A DNA stretch of 7,016 nt, from the NCBI GenBank assembly GCA_903866485.1, contig CAIPNT010000022.1, positions 1 to 7,016 on the forward strand, given 5' to 3'. Made by a program: the position numbers and the translations under genes. How positions within the stretch are numbered: position 1 is the first letter of the stretch; each line of letters starts with the position of its first letter. Positions 1-7,016 of the stretch are shown here, piece after piece. This DNA comes from an uncultured Micrococcales bacterium. Lineage in GTDB: Bacteria > Actinomycetota > Actinomycetes > Actinomycetales > Microbacteriaceae. Under the pieces are notes generated by a model, which had not been told where the DNA came from, did not search any database, and saw nothing but the letters and a program-made list of their open reading frames with translations.

Positions 1-1
1 A

Positions 2-280
2 GATGTCTTGAGCTTTCCGATGGACGAGCTGCGACCGGGATCACCCGCCGAAATCGCGCCAGCCGGCCTGTTGGGTGACATCGTGGTTTGTCCATCTGTG
101 GCAGCTGCCCAGGCCGAGGTTGCCGGCCACGACACCATAAATGAGATTTTGCTGCTGACTACGCACGGGGTGCTTCACCTGCTTGGCTTTGATCACGCTG
201 AACCTGAAGAAGAAAAAGAAATGTTTGGTTTGCAGCGCGAGATTCTCGAGGCCTTTTATGCGAGTGAATTGGCGGCCTAG
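2..280 (+). CDS. ybeY: Endoribonuclease YbeY, 3' part (5' end outside window)
   Basis: YbeY is a single-domain, zinc-dependent endoribonuclease of the cytoplasm that acts in 16S rRNA 3'-end maturation and ribosome quality control. Only the last 92 residues are in the window; the family is usually about 150-160 residues, so roughly the first 60 are missing. The visible part opens with DVLSFPMDE, the conserved strand found in the middle of YbeY. It then carries the metal site [11 protein letters not shown], in the pattern HxxxHxxxxxH, with the three histidine codons at 164, 176 and 194. The acidic tail (EPEEEKEMF) and closing helix are also typical. The reading frame is open to the left edge, so the TTG at 8 is an internal Leu codon and not the start. 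The stop at 278-280 touches the start of the next gene in the same frame, which implies co-transcription and coupled translation. Confidence 0.95.
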   Translation, partial: DVLSFPMDELRPGSPAEIAPAGLLGDIVVCPSVAAAQAEVAGHDTINEILLLTTHGVLHLLGFDHAEPEEEKEMFGLQREILEAFYASELAA

Positions 281-1417
281 TTGCTAACCCTGGCGCTTTG
301 GATTGCCGCCGTTCTTGCCGCGTTGGCAACCGTTGCGGCGGTGGTTAAAGCCGCACTGCAGCAAAACCCAGAGCAATCGATGAAGGCAGAGTCGTTAAGC
401 TTTGTTCGCACCGCGCTCACCGGTGTGTTTGGTGTCGTGGTTGGTGAAGCGCTTGCCCCAATCGGAATTCGATGGTGGTGGTCGGCACTCATCTCAGTTG
501 CGTTGATGTTTTTGTTGCTATTTGGCACTCAAATAGCCAGCAAACAGCTTGGTAATCGGCTGGTTGGCCGCGCGTTGGCTCGGCTGCTGTTTCCTGTGAT
601 CAACTCAATCCATCTGTTGTTTACCCCGCTTTCTCTTCCAAGAGTTGACGCGCCAGAAGAGTTTGAACAAGAGTTGCTCGACTCGGTTGAAGAGTTTGGC
701 GAAACCGTCGTTCGCGAGATCATGGTGCCGCGAATCGACATGGCTACCATCTCGGCCGAAACAACACTCACCCAGGCGATGAGCGTGTTCTTGGCCAGAG
801 GATATTCGCGATTGCCGGTCATCGCGGGTGACATCGATGATGTCAAGGGCGTGCTTTACATCAAAGACGTTGCGCGATTGCTACACGAGAGCCCAAGTCT
901 GATGCAGCGAACAACTGCACTAGAGATCGCAAGACCCGCGATCTTCATCCCAGAATCAAAACCCGTTGACGACTTGTTGCGCGAAATGCAGCAAAGTTCG
1001 CGGCACATAGCCATCATCATCGATGAATATGGGGGCGTTGCCGGATTGGTCACCATGGAAGACGTCATTGAAGAAATCGTTGGCGACATTGCTGATGAGT
1101 ACGACCGTGAGGTTGCTGACGTAGAAAAACTTTCAGACGGCAGATACCGAGTTAACGCCCGTTATTCGCTGTTCGAGCTCGGTGAGCTTTTTGACCTTGA
1201 GCTCGAAGATGAAGATGTCGACTCGGTTGGCGGTTTGCTAACCAAGTGCCTCGGCAAGCTTGCAAAAGCCGGGGACCGTGCGACTATTAGTGGGCTGAAC
1301 ATCAGCGCTGATCGCATCGAAGGTCGCCGCAAACGCCTCATCACCGTGTTGGTCGGCAGAGACCAAGATTTGGCCGACGCTCAGTCAGCCTTTGAGCAAC
1401 TTGAGCAGGAGAAATAA
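281..1417 (+). CDS. CorC/HlyC-family membrane protein with two CBS domains
   Basis: This 378-residue protein belongs to the hemolysin-C/CorC (CNNM-like) family, which is tied to Mg2+/Co2+ transport or resistance; the transported ion here is unknown. Hydrophobic segments lie at about 1-26, 43-60 and 65-84, with a further apolar stretch near 100-117. A CBS pair follows at about 148-203 (MVPRIDM ... GVLYIKDVARLL) and 215-272 (IIIDEYGGVAGLVTMEDVIEEIVGDI). A C-terminal CorC_HlyC domain at about 283-358 (DGRYRVNARYS ... VDSVGGLL) completes the family order. The start is uncertain. The TTG at 281 is the first possible codon after the in-frame ybeY stop, has only a weak upstream GGCGG, and keeps the first membrane segment; GTG 341 and ATG 380 are alternatives. 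The membrane region is short, and the FFxxxE-type motif common in the DUF21 part of relatives is not visible. The gene overlaps era by one base, the usual actinobacterial neighbour arrangement. Confidence 0.9.
   Translation: MLTLALWIAAVLAALATVAAVVKAALQQNPEQSMKAESLSFVRTALTGVFGVVVGEALAPIGIRWWWSALISVALMFLLLFGTQIASKQLGNRLVGRALARLLFPVINSIHLLFTPLSLPRVDAPEEFEQELLDSVEEFGETVVREIMVPRIDMATISAETTLTQAMSVFLARGYSRLPVIAGDIDDVKGVLYIKDVARLLHESPSLMQRTTALEIARPAIFIPESKPVDDLLREMQQSSRHIAIIIDEYGGVAGLVTMEDVIEEIVGDIADEYDREVADVEKLSDGRYRVNARYSLFELGELFDLELEDEDVDSVGGLLTKCLGKLAKAGDRATISGLNISADRIEGRRKRLITVLVGRDQDLADAQSAFEQLEQEK
1407..1412 (+). promoter_or_regulatory. Shine-Dalgarno of era
   Basis: AGGAGA lies four bases before the ATG at 1417, inside the last codons of the upstream gene. 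It fixes the era start, which shares its A with the upstream stop codon (TAATG), so translation of the two genes is probably coupled. Confidence 0.8.
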
Positions 1418-2307
1418 TGGCCGAGCACAGAGCCGGATTCGCATCATTCGTCGGTCGACCAAACGTCGGCAAATCCACGCTAACCAATGCGCTGGTTGGC
1501 GAGAAGATTGCGATTACCAGCGCCAAACCACAGACCACGAGGCGAGCCATCCGTGGCATAGTTCATCGCGAGTTTGGTCAGCTTATTTTGGTTGACACTC
1601 CGGGTTTGCACCGTCCGCGCACACTGCTTGGTCAGCGCCTGAACGACCTTGTCGAGCAAACGCTTGGTGACGTTGATGTGATTGGTTTTTGCATACCCGC
1701 TGATGAAAAAATCGGCCCCGGCGACAACTTCATCAACGAACAGCTAAACGATTTTCGACGCGCCAAACTAGTTGCTATTGTCACCAAGAGTGAGCTTGTG
1801 AGTGCTGAACAACTAGCCAATCAACTGCTTGCGGTTAGTGAACTGCGCGACTGGAGGGCAATCGTTCCGGTTTCGGCTGTTGCCGATGACCAGCTCGAGG
1901 TGTTGACCAAGGTGCTTATCGACCTAATGCCTGAGTCGCCGGCGTTGTATCCGCCTGAGGCAGTCACCGATGAGACGCTTGAAAACCGCATTTGCGAACT
2001 AATTCGTGAGGCCACACTCGAGGGAGTGAGAGACGAGTTGCCGCACTCAATCGCAGTGACCATCGATGAAATGAGTCGACGAAAGGGTCAGAACTTGACC
2101 GACATTCACGCCAACATCATTGTTGAGCGAGACAGCCAAAAGGGCATCATCATCGGGCACAAGGGTTCACGACTCATCGATGTCGGAAAGCGTTCGAGGC
2201 TAGAGATCGAAAAGCTAATTGGTCACAAGGTGTTCTTGGGTCTGCGGGTAAAAGTTGCCTCTGAATGGCAGCGCGACCCAAAGCAACTGGGCAAGCTCGG
2301 CTTCTAG
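1417..2307 (+). CDS. era: GTPase Era
   Basis: Era is a Ras-like GTPase that binds the 3' end of 16S rRNA and helps assemble the 30S subunit. The protein has 296 residues, the normal size. The GTPase domain shows G1 GRPNVGKS at 13-20, the G2 region TTRR at 40-43, G3 DTPG at 60-63 and a G5-like SAV at 153-155. The G4 motif, normally N/TKxD, reads TKSE at 123-126: Thr for Asn occurs in other actinobacterial Era proteins as I recall them, but Glu for Asp is unusual. The C-terminal KH RNA-binding domain covers about 200-296 with its GHKG loop at 247-250. The ATG has a good Shine-Dalgarno and a one-base overlap with the preceding stop. Neighbours ybeY and era act in the same rRNA maturation process. 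The last codons appear to hold the promoter of the leuA leader. Confidence 0.97.
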   Translation: MAEHRAGFASFVGRPNVGKSTLTNALVGEKIAITSAKPQTTRRAIRGIVHREFGQLILVDTPGLHRPRTLLGQRLNDLVEQTLGDVDVIGFCIPADEKIGPGDNFINEQLNDFRRAKLVAIVTKSELVSAEQLANQLLAVSELRDWRAIVPVSAVADDQLEVLTKVLIDLMPESPALYPPEAVTDETLENRICELIREATLEGVRDELPHSIAVTIDEMSRRKGQNLTDIHANIIVERDSQKGIIIGHKGSRLIDVGKRSRLEIEKLIGHKVFLGLRVKVASEWQRDPKQLGKLGF

Positions 2308-2316
2308 TGCTAACCT
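2288..2316 (+). promoter_or_regulatory. Candidate promoter of the leuA leader
   Basis: TGGGCA (2288-2293, four of six matches to TTGACA) and TAACCT (2311-2316, fitting TANNNT) are separated by 17 bases. The start site expected from this -10 is close to 2323, which is the G of a GTG that opens the leader ORF, so the transcript could be leaderless. The -35 lies within the end of era. This is inferred from motif spacing only. Confidence 0.5.
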
Positions 2317-2322
2317 GAAGTG

Positions 2323-4166
<1,844 letters not shown>

Positions 4167-4184
4167 ACGATTAGAGCGCCTAGT

Positions 4185-4212
4185 TCCCCCGATAGTTTCG
4201 GCTATCGGGGGA
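4185..4212 (+). terminator. Hairpin after leuA
   Basis: TCCCCCGATAG (4185-4195) and CTATCGGGGGA (4202-4212) form a perfect 11-bp stem with a six-base loop (TTTCGG). It begins 18 bases after the leuA stop. The sequence that follows (TACTTGTTT) is only partly T-rich, so it is a moderate intrinsic terminator. Its right arm overlaps the candidate recO -10 element. Confidence 0.7.
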
Positions 4213-4216
4213 TACT
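4211..4216 (+). promoter_or_regulatory. Candidate -10 element for a leaderless recO transcript
   Basis: GATACT matches TATAAT at four of six positions, and its last T is exactly seven bases before the G of the GTG at 4223. This is the geometry of leaderless actinobacterial genes. No convincing -35 is visible. The only Shine-Dalgarno-like sequence, GGGGGA at 4207-4212, lies in the terminator stem and is poorly spaced. Confidence 0.35.
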
Positions 4217-4222
4217 TGTTTG

Positions 4223-4948
4223 GTGCCAACCTATAAAGACGAAGCAGTGGTTTTGCGCACCCACAAACTGGGTGAAGCAGACCGCATCGTCACGCTGCTC
4301 TCGCGCTATAACGGCCTAATTAGAGCGGTTGCCAAGGGTGTTCGTCGCACGGGTTCAAAATTTGGATCAAGACTCGAGCCCTTCATGGTGGTTGAGGTGC
4401 AGTTTTATGAAGGTCGAACCCTCGATGTGGTAAATCAAGCCGAAACCATTGGTGCCTATGGGCGAGAAATCATCGAGGATTACCGCACATACACGGCCGC
4501 CACGGCAATGGTCGAAACCGCCGAGAAACTAACTGGTGAAGACTCGACCCCACAGCAATACCTACTGCTGGTTGGCGCCTTGCGTTCGCTAGCCAACAAA
4601 GAGCACGATGCCTCACTGATCTTAGATTCTTATTTGCTTCGAGCACTATCAATTGCCGGTTGGGCTCCAAATTTCAACGACTGTTCACGATGCTCGGCAC
4701 CGGGCCCACACCAGGCCTTTGTCATGCAGCTCGGTGGCGTGGTCTGCCGAGATTGCCGACCGGCTGGTGCCGCTGTCATCGACCCGCTAACCGGTGAACT
4801 GCTGGGCGCGCTTTTGGCTGGTGACTGGCAAACCGCAGACAACGCCGCCGAAAGCATCCGGGCTGCGGCATCGGGTATTGTTTCTGCTTATAGCCAGTGG
4901 CATATCGAGCGCGGGCTAAAGTCACTGCAGCACGTGGAGCGTCAATGA
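4223..4948 (+). CDS. recO: DNA repair protein RecO
   Basis: RecO works with RecR (RecFOR pathway) to load RecA on SSB-coated single-stranded DNA and to anneal complementary strands during gap repair. The product has 241 residues, the usual size. The N-terminal OB-fold part begins [22 protein letters not shown], a typical actinobacterial RecO opening. The helical part carries a four-cysteine zinc site, Cys154-x2-Cys157 and Cys175-x2-Cys178. I chose the GTG at 4223 over the in-frame TTG at 4220 because it gives the expected N-terminus and because a -10-like GATACT is placed for a leaderless start at that G. The stop overlaps the uppS start as ATGA, so the two genes are probably one transcript. 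The upstream hairpin separates this unit from leuA. Confidence 0.95.
   Translation: MPTYKDEAVVLRTHKLGEADRIVTLLSRYNGLIRAVAKGVRRTGSKFGSRLEPFMVVEVQFYEGRTLDVVNQAETIGAYGREIIEDYRTYTAATAMVETAEKLTGEDSTPQQYLLLVGALRSLANKEHDASLILDSYLLRALSIAGWAPNFNDCSRCSAPGPHQAFVMQLGGVVCRDCRPAGAAVIDPLTGELLGALLAGDWQTADNAAESIRAAASGIVSAYSQWHIERGLKSLQHVERQ
4936..4939 (+). promoter_or_regulatory. Shine-Dalgarno of uppS
   Basis: GGAG ends five bases before the ATG at 4945, inside recO. It supports the ATGA-overlap start and argues against the earlier in-frame ATG at 4897. Confidence 0.65.
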
Positions 4949-5730
4949 GCGATTTTGCACCGGTAGCGAAGCCGGGTTTGTTCCTGCCGAATTTTCCGCC
5001 GGGCTCGGTGCCAAACCACGTTGCTATTGTCATGGACGGCAATGGCCGATGGGCAAACCAGCGTGGACTCACTCGAGTTGAAGGTCACAAGGCCGGCGAA
5101 GCCGCACTGCTCGACGTTGTTGCCGGCGCAATCGAGGCTGGGGTCAAGCACCTTACGGTATATGCATTCTCGACCGAAAACTGGAAGCGTTCACCAGAAG
5201 AAGTTCGTTTTCTGATGGGATTTAATCGCGAGGTGTTGCGTCGTCGACGTGACCAACTCGACGCTTGGGGAGTTCGCATTAGATGGGCCGGGCGCCGCCC
5301 CAAGCTTTGGCTATCTGTGATTGATGAGTTGAGGGCTGCCGAAAAATTGACCGAGAAAAACAGCACCCTGACTCTTACGATGTGCGTGAACTATGGCTCT
5401 CGCATCGAAATCACGGATGCGGTCAACGCGATCGCTGCCGACGTTCAGGCCGGAAAGCTCAAGGCTGGGTCAATTTCTGATCGCACCATCCACCGCTATT
5501 TGAACACCAACTATCTGCCGGACGTAGACCTGTTCTTGCGAAGCTCGGGCGAGCAGCGCGCCTCAAATTTTATGCTCTGGCAGTCGGCCTATGCCGAGTT
5601 TGTTTTCATGGACACTTTGTGGCCAGACTTCAATCGTGAATCGCTTTGGTCTGCAATTGCGCAATATGTTAACCGCGACCGCAGATTCGGTGGGGCGATA
5701 GACCAGCCAAAATCTAAGAAGTCAAAGTAG
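4945..5730 (+). CDS. uppS: Isoprenyl transferase (cis-prenyl diphosphate synthase)
   Basis: The enzyme adds isopentenyl diphosphate units in cis configuration to a short allylic primer, giving the long-chain polyprenyl diphosphate (undecaprenyl or, in some Actinobacteria, decaprenyl) that becomes the lipid carrier of peptidoglycan and glycan precursors; it works at the membrane surface. The 261-residue protein shows the family motifs in order: [13 protein letters not shown] at 25-37 with the catalytic Asp31, EGHKAG at 46-51, FSTENWKR at 75-82, NYGSR in the middle and [11 protein letters not shown] at 195-205, followed by [20 protein letters not shown] has Ser where NYGGR is usual, a mild change. 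Chain length cannot be read from sequence with confidence. The start at 4945 overlaps the recO stop (ATGA) behind a GGAG. No clear terminator follows, so read-through into glyS is possible. Confidence 0.96.
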   Translation: MSDFAPVAKPGLFLPNFPPGSVPNHVAIVMDGNGRWANQRGLTRVEGHKAGEAALLDVVAGAIEAGVKHLTVYAFSTENWKRSPEEVRFLMGFNREVLRRRRDQLDAWGVRIRWAGRRPKLWLSVIDELRAAEKLTEKNSTLTLTMCVNYGSRIEITDAVNAIAADVQAGKLKAGSISDRTIHRYLNTNYLPDVDLFLRSSGEQRASNFMLWQSAYAEFVFMDTLWPDFNRESLWSAIAQYVNRDRRFGGAIDQPKSKKSK

Positions 5731-5733
5731 ACT

Positions 5734-5741
5734 TATAACTT
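5734..5741 (+). promoter_or_regulatory. Candidate -10 for glyS
   Basis: TATAACTT in the spacer after uppS contains TATAAC (five of six matches to TATAAT) and TAACTT (TANNNT). A start site near 5746-5748 would give a leader of about 35 bases, too short for a T-box. No good -35 is visible, so this is weak. The rest of the 51-base spacer shows only very short hairpins. Confidence 0.35.
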
Positions 5742-5770
5742 CGAACAAGTGCCAGGCATCCAGCTTGGGC

Positions 5771-5776
5771 AAGGAG
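5771..5776 (+). promoter_or_regulatory. Shine-Dalgarno of glyS
   Basis: AAGGAG lies five bases before the GTG at 5782, ideal spacing. It is one of the strongest ribosome sites in the window and fixes the non-ATG start of glyS. Confidence 0.85.
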
Positions 5777-5781
5777 TTTAA

Positions 5782-7016
5782 GTGGCTACCCCAAATCGTC
5801 TAGATTCAGTAATTTCTCTCGCGAAGCGCCGTGGATTTGTCTTTCAGGCCGGCGAAATTTATGGCGGCAGCCGCTCGGCTTGGGATTATGGACCGTTAGG
5901 CGTAGAGCTCAAAGAGAACATTAAGAAACAGTGGTGGCGCACAGTTGTTCAGAGCCGCGAAGACATCGTCGGCCTCGACTCATCCGTGATTTTGCCTCGC
6001 AAGGTCTGGGAGGCTTCTGGCCACGTTCGCGAGTTTTCTGACCCTCTGATTGAGTGCACCGCTTGCCACAAGCGGTTTCGTCAAGACCACCTCGAAGAGG
6101 CCTTCGAAGAGAAGAAGGGTCGCGCTCCAGAGAGCATGAACGACATTGCCTGCCCAAATTGCGGTGGCAAGAACATCTGGACCGAACCTAAGGCTTTCAA
6201 TGGCCTGCTGCAGACCTTCTTGGGGCCTGTTGCCGCCGAAGAGGGCTTGCACTATTTGCGCCCAGAAACCGCTCAGGGAATCTTCGTAAACTTCGCCAAC
6301 GTGCTTGGCGCCGCCCGCATGAAGCCACCGTTTGGAATTGGTCAGATCGGAAAGTCATTCCGTAACGAGATCACCCCTGGAAACTTCATTTTCCGCACCC
6401 GTGAATTCGAGCAGATGGAGATGGAATTCTTCGTCGAACCAGGCACAGACGAAGAGTGGCACGACTACTGGATCGAACAGCGCTTGAACTGGTATACCGA
6501 TCTTGGAATCAACCCAGATAACCTTCGCCTCTATGAGCACGCCAAAGAGAAGCTATCGCACTATTCGAAACGCACCGTAGACATCGAGTACCGTTTCGGT
6601 TTTCAGGGCAGCGAGTTCGGTGAGCTTGAGGGCATCGCTAACCGCACCGATTTCGACCTAAGCACCCACTCTCGTGAGTCTGGTGTTGACCTCAGCTATT
6701 TCGACCAGGTCAAGGGCGAGCGCTGGACTCCATACGTAATTGAGCCAGCTGCTGGTCTAACCCGTTCTCTCATGGCCTTCTTGGTTGATGCCTATCACGA
6801 GGATGAAGCGCCGAACACTAAAGGCGGAGTTGACGTTCGAACCGTGCTTCGACTCGACTACCGTTTGGCCCCGGTTAAGGCAGCGATTTTGCCGCTTTCA
6901 AGAAACGAAGATCTCTCGCCGGTAGCACGCAACTTGGCGCAGGAACTCCGTGGCTATTGGAACATCGACTTCGATGACTCCGGCGCCATCGGTCGTCGCT
7001 ACCGTCGTCAGGATGA
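5782..7016 (+). CDS. glyS: Glycyl-tRNA synthetase, alpha2 type (3' end outside window)
   Basis: This class II aminoacyl-tRNA synthetase charges tRNA-Gly with glycine. It is the single-chain (alpha2 homodimer) type found in Actinobacteria, Firmicutes and eukaryotes, unrelated to the alpha2beta2 enzyme of E. coli. The 411 complete codons cover most of a protein of about 460 residues. The N-terminus [20 protein letters not shown] is followed by a zinc-type insert with Cys92-x2-Cys95 and Cys124-x2-Cys127, then LRPETAQ at 159-165. Motif 2 is [18 protein letters not shown] at 193-210, with the class II Arg after Phe. The motif 3 region is EPAAGLTR at 321-328. The anticodon-binding domain starts near 355 and is cut after GRRYRRQD. 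The GTG start has an ideal AAGGAG. The frame stays open to the right edge with no stop or frameshift. The gene follows uppS by 51 bases with no clear terminator between them, so it may share the recO-uppS transcript. Confidence 0.97.
   Translation, partial: MATPNRLDSVISLAKRRGFVFQAGEIYGGSRSAWDYGPLGVELKENIKKQWWRTVVQSREDIVGLDSSVILPRKVWEASGHVREFSDPLIECTACHKRFRQDHLEEAFEEKKGRAPESMNDIACPNCGGKNIWTEPKAFNGLLQTFLGPVAAEEGLHYLRPETAQGIFVNFANVLGAARMKPPFGIGQIGKSFRNEITPGNFIFRTREFEQMEMEFFVEPGTDEEWHDYWIEQRLNWYTDLGINPDNLRLYEHAKEKLSHYSKRTVDIEYRFGFQGSEFGELEGIANRTDFDLSTHSRESGVDLSYFDQVKGERWTPYVIEPAAGLTRSLMAFLVDAYHEDEAPNTKGGVDVRTVLRLDYRLAPVKAAILPLSRNEDLSPVARNLAQELRGYWNIDFDDSGAIGRRYRRQD

Noticed and set aside
8..10. 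TTG at 8 as the start of ybeY
   Set aside because: It is the Leu of the conserved DVLSFPMD segment from the middle of YbeY; the gene continues off the left edge.
277..1559. Minus-strand open frames opposite the CorC-like gene and era
   Set aside because: They lie entirely opposite well-conserved genes, are Ser/Arg-rich low-information translations, and lack ribosome sites or recognisable domains.
4185..4212. Inverted repeat as a mobile-element end or operator
   Set aside because: It is a single hairpin right after a stop codon with a partly T-rich tail; there is no second copy, transposase or target duplication.
4897..4944. ATG at 4897 as start of uppS (16 extra residues)
   Set aside because: It lies deep inside recO with no ribosome site; the ATG at 4945 has GGAG and the usual ATGA overlap.
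4470..5366. Minus-strand and alternate-frame open frames across recO and uppS
   Set aside because: They are shadows of the coding strand, where motif-complete genes explain the sequence.
5731..5781. T-box or other riboswitch before glyS
   Set aside because: The spacer is only 51 bases, with no stable stems and no room for a T-box specifier and antiterminator.
5921..6540. Minus-strand open frames opposite glyS
   Set aside because: glyS is intact and conserved on the + strand throughout; the reverse translations resemble no family.

Overview
This window looks like the chromosome of an actinobacterium, most likely a small-genome Microbacteriaceae-type organism (Rhodoluna/Aquiluna-like is my guess). 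The reasons are the gene order ybeY - CorC/HlyC-like - era - leuA - recO - uppS - glyS, the actinobacterial style of each protein (RecO beginning [21 protein letters not shown], a long LeuA, an alpha2-type GlyRS), frequent GTG/TTG starts, moderate GC by eye, and very tight spacing. Nothing suggests mobile DNA, phage, CRISPR or recent transfer. All genes are on the + strand.

Layout. Positions 2-280 hold the 3' end of ybeY (rRNA maturation RNase). At 281, with no gap and in the same frame, begins a compact membrane-anchored CBS-domain protein of the CorC/HlyC family, which overlaps era by one base (TAATG). After era comes an 83-base spacer plus promoter region that I read as a leucine-responsive leader. 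It has a promoter inside the end of era, a 13-14 codon leader ORF with three consecutive Leu codons, a strong GC-rich hairpin and then leuA. leuA ends at a perfect 11-bp hairpin. recO follows with a GTG start that may be leaderless, then uppS, coupled by an ATGA overlap. glyS starts at 5782 behind a strong Shine-Dalgarno sequence and runs off the right edge.

How the genes work together. ybeY, era, recO, uppS and glyS are housekeeping genes for ribosome maturation, recombination repair, the lipid carrier of cell-wall synthesis and tRNA charging. leuA, the first committed enzyme of leucine synthesis, sits among them as a self-contained unit with its own promoter, leader and terminator. That leader (about 2288-2429) is the part of the window most worth a second look. 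It is probably a member or variant of a regulatory class already predicted upstream of actinobacterial leuA, rather than a wholly new system. Other points are an Era G4 motif reading TKSE instead of N/TKxD, and a shortened membrane domain in the CorC-like protein.
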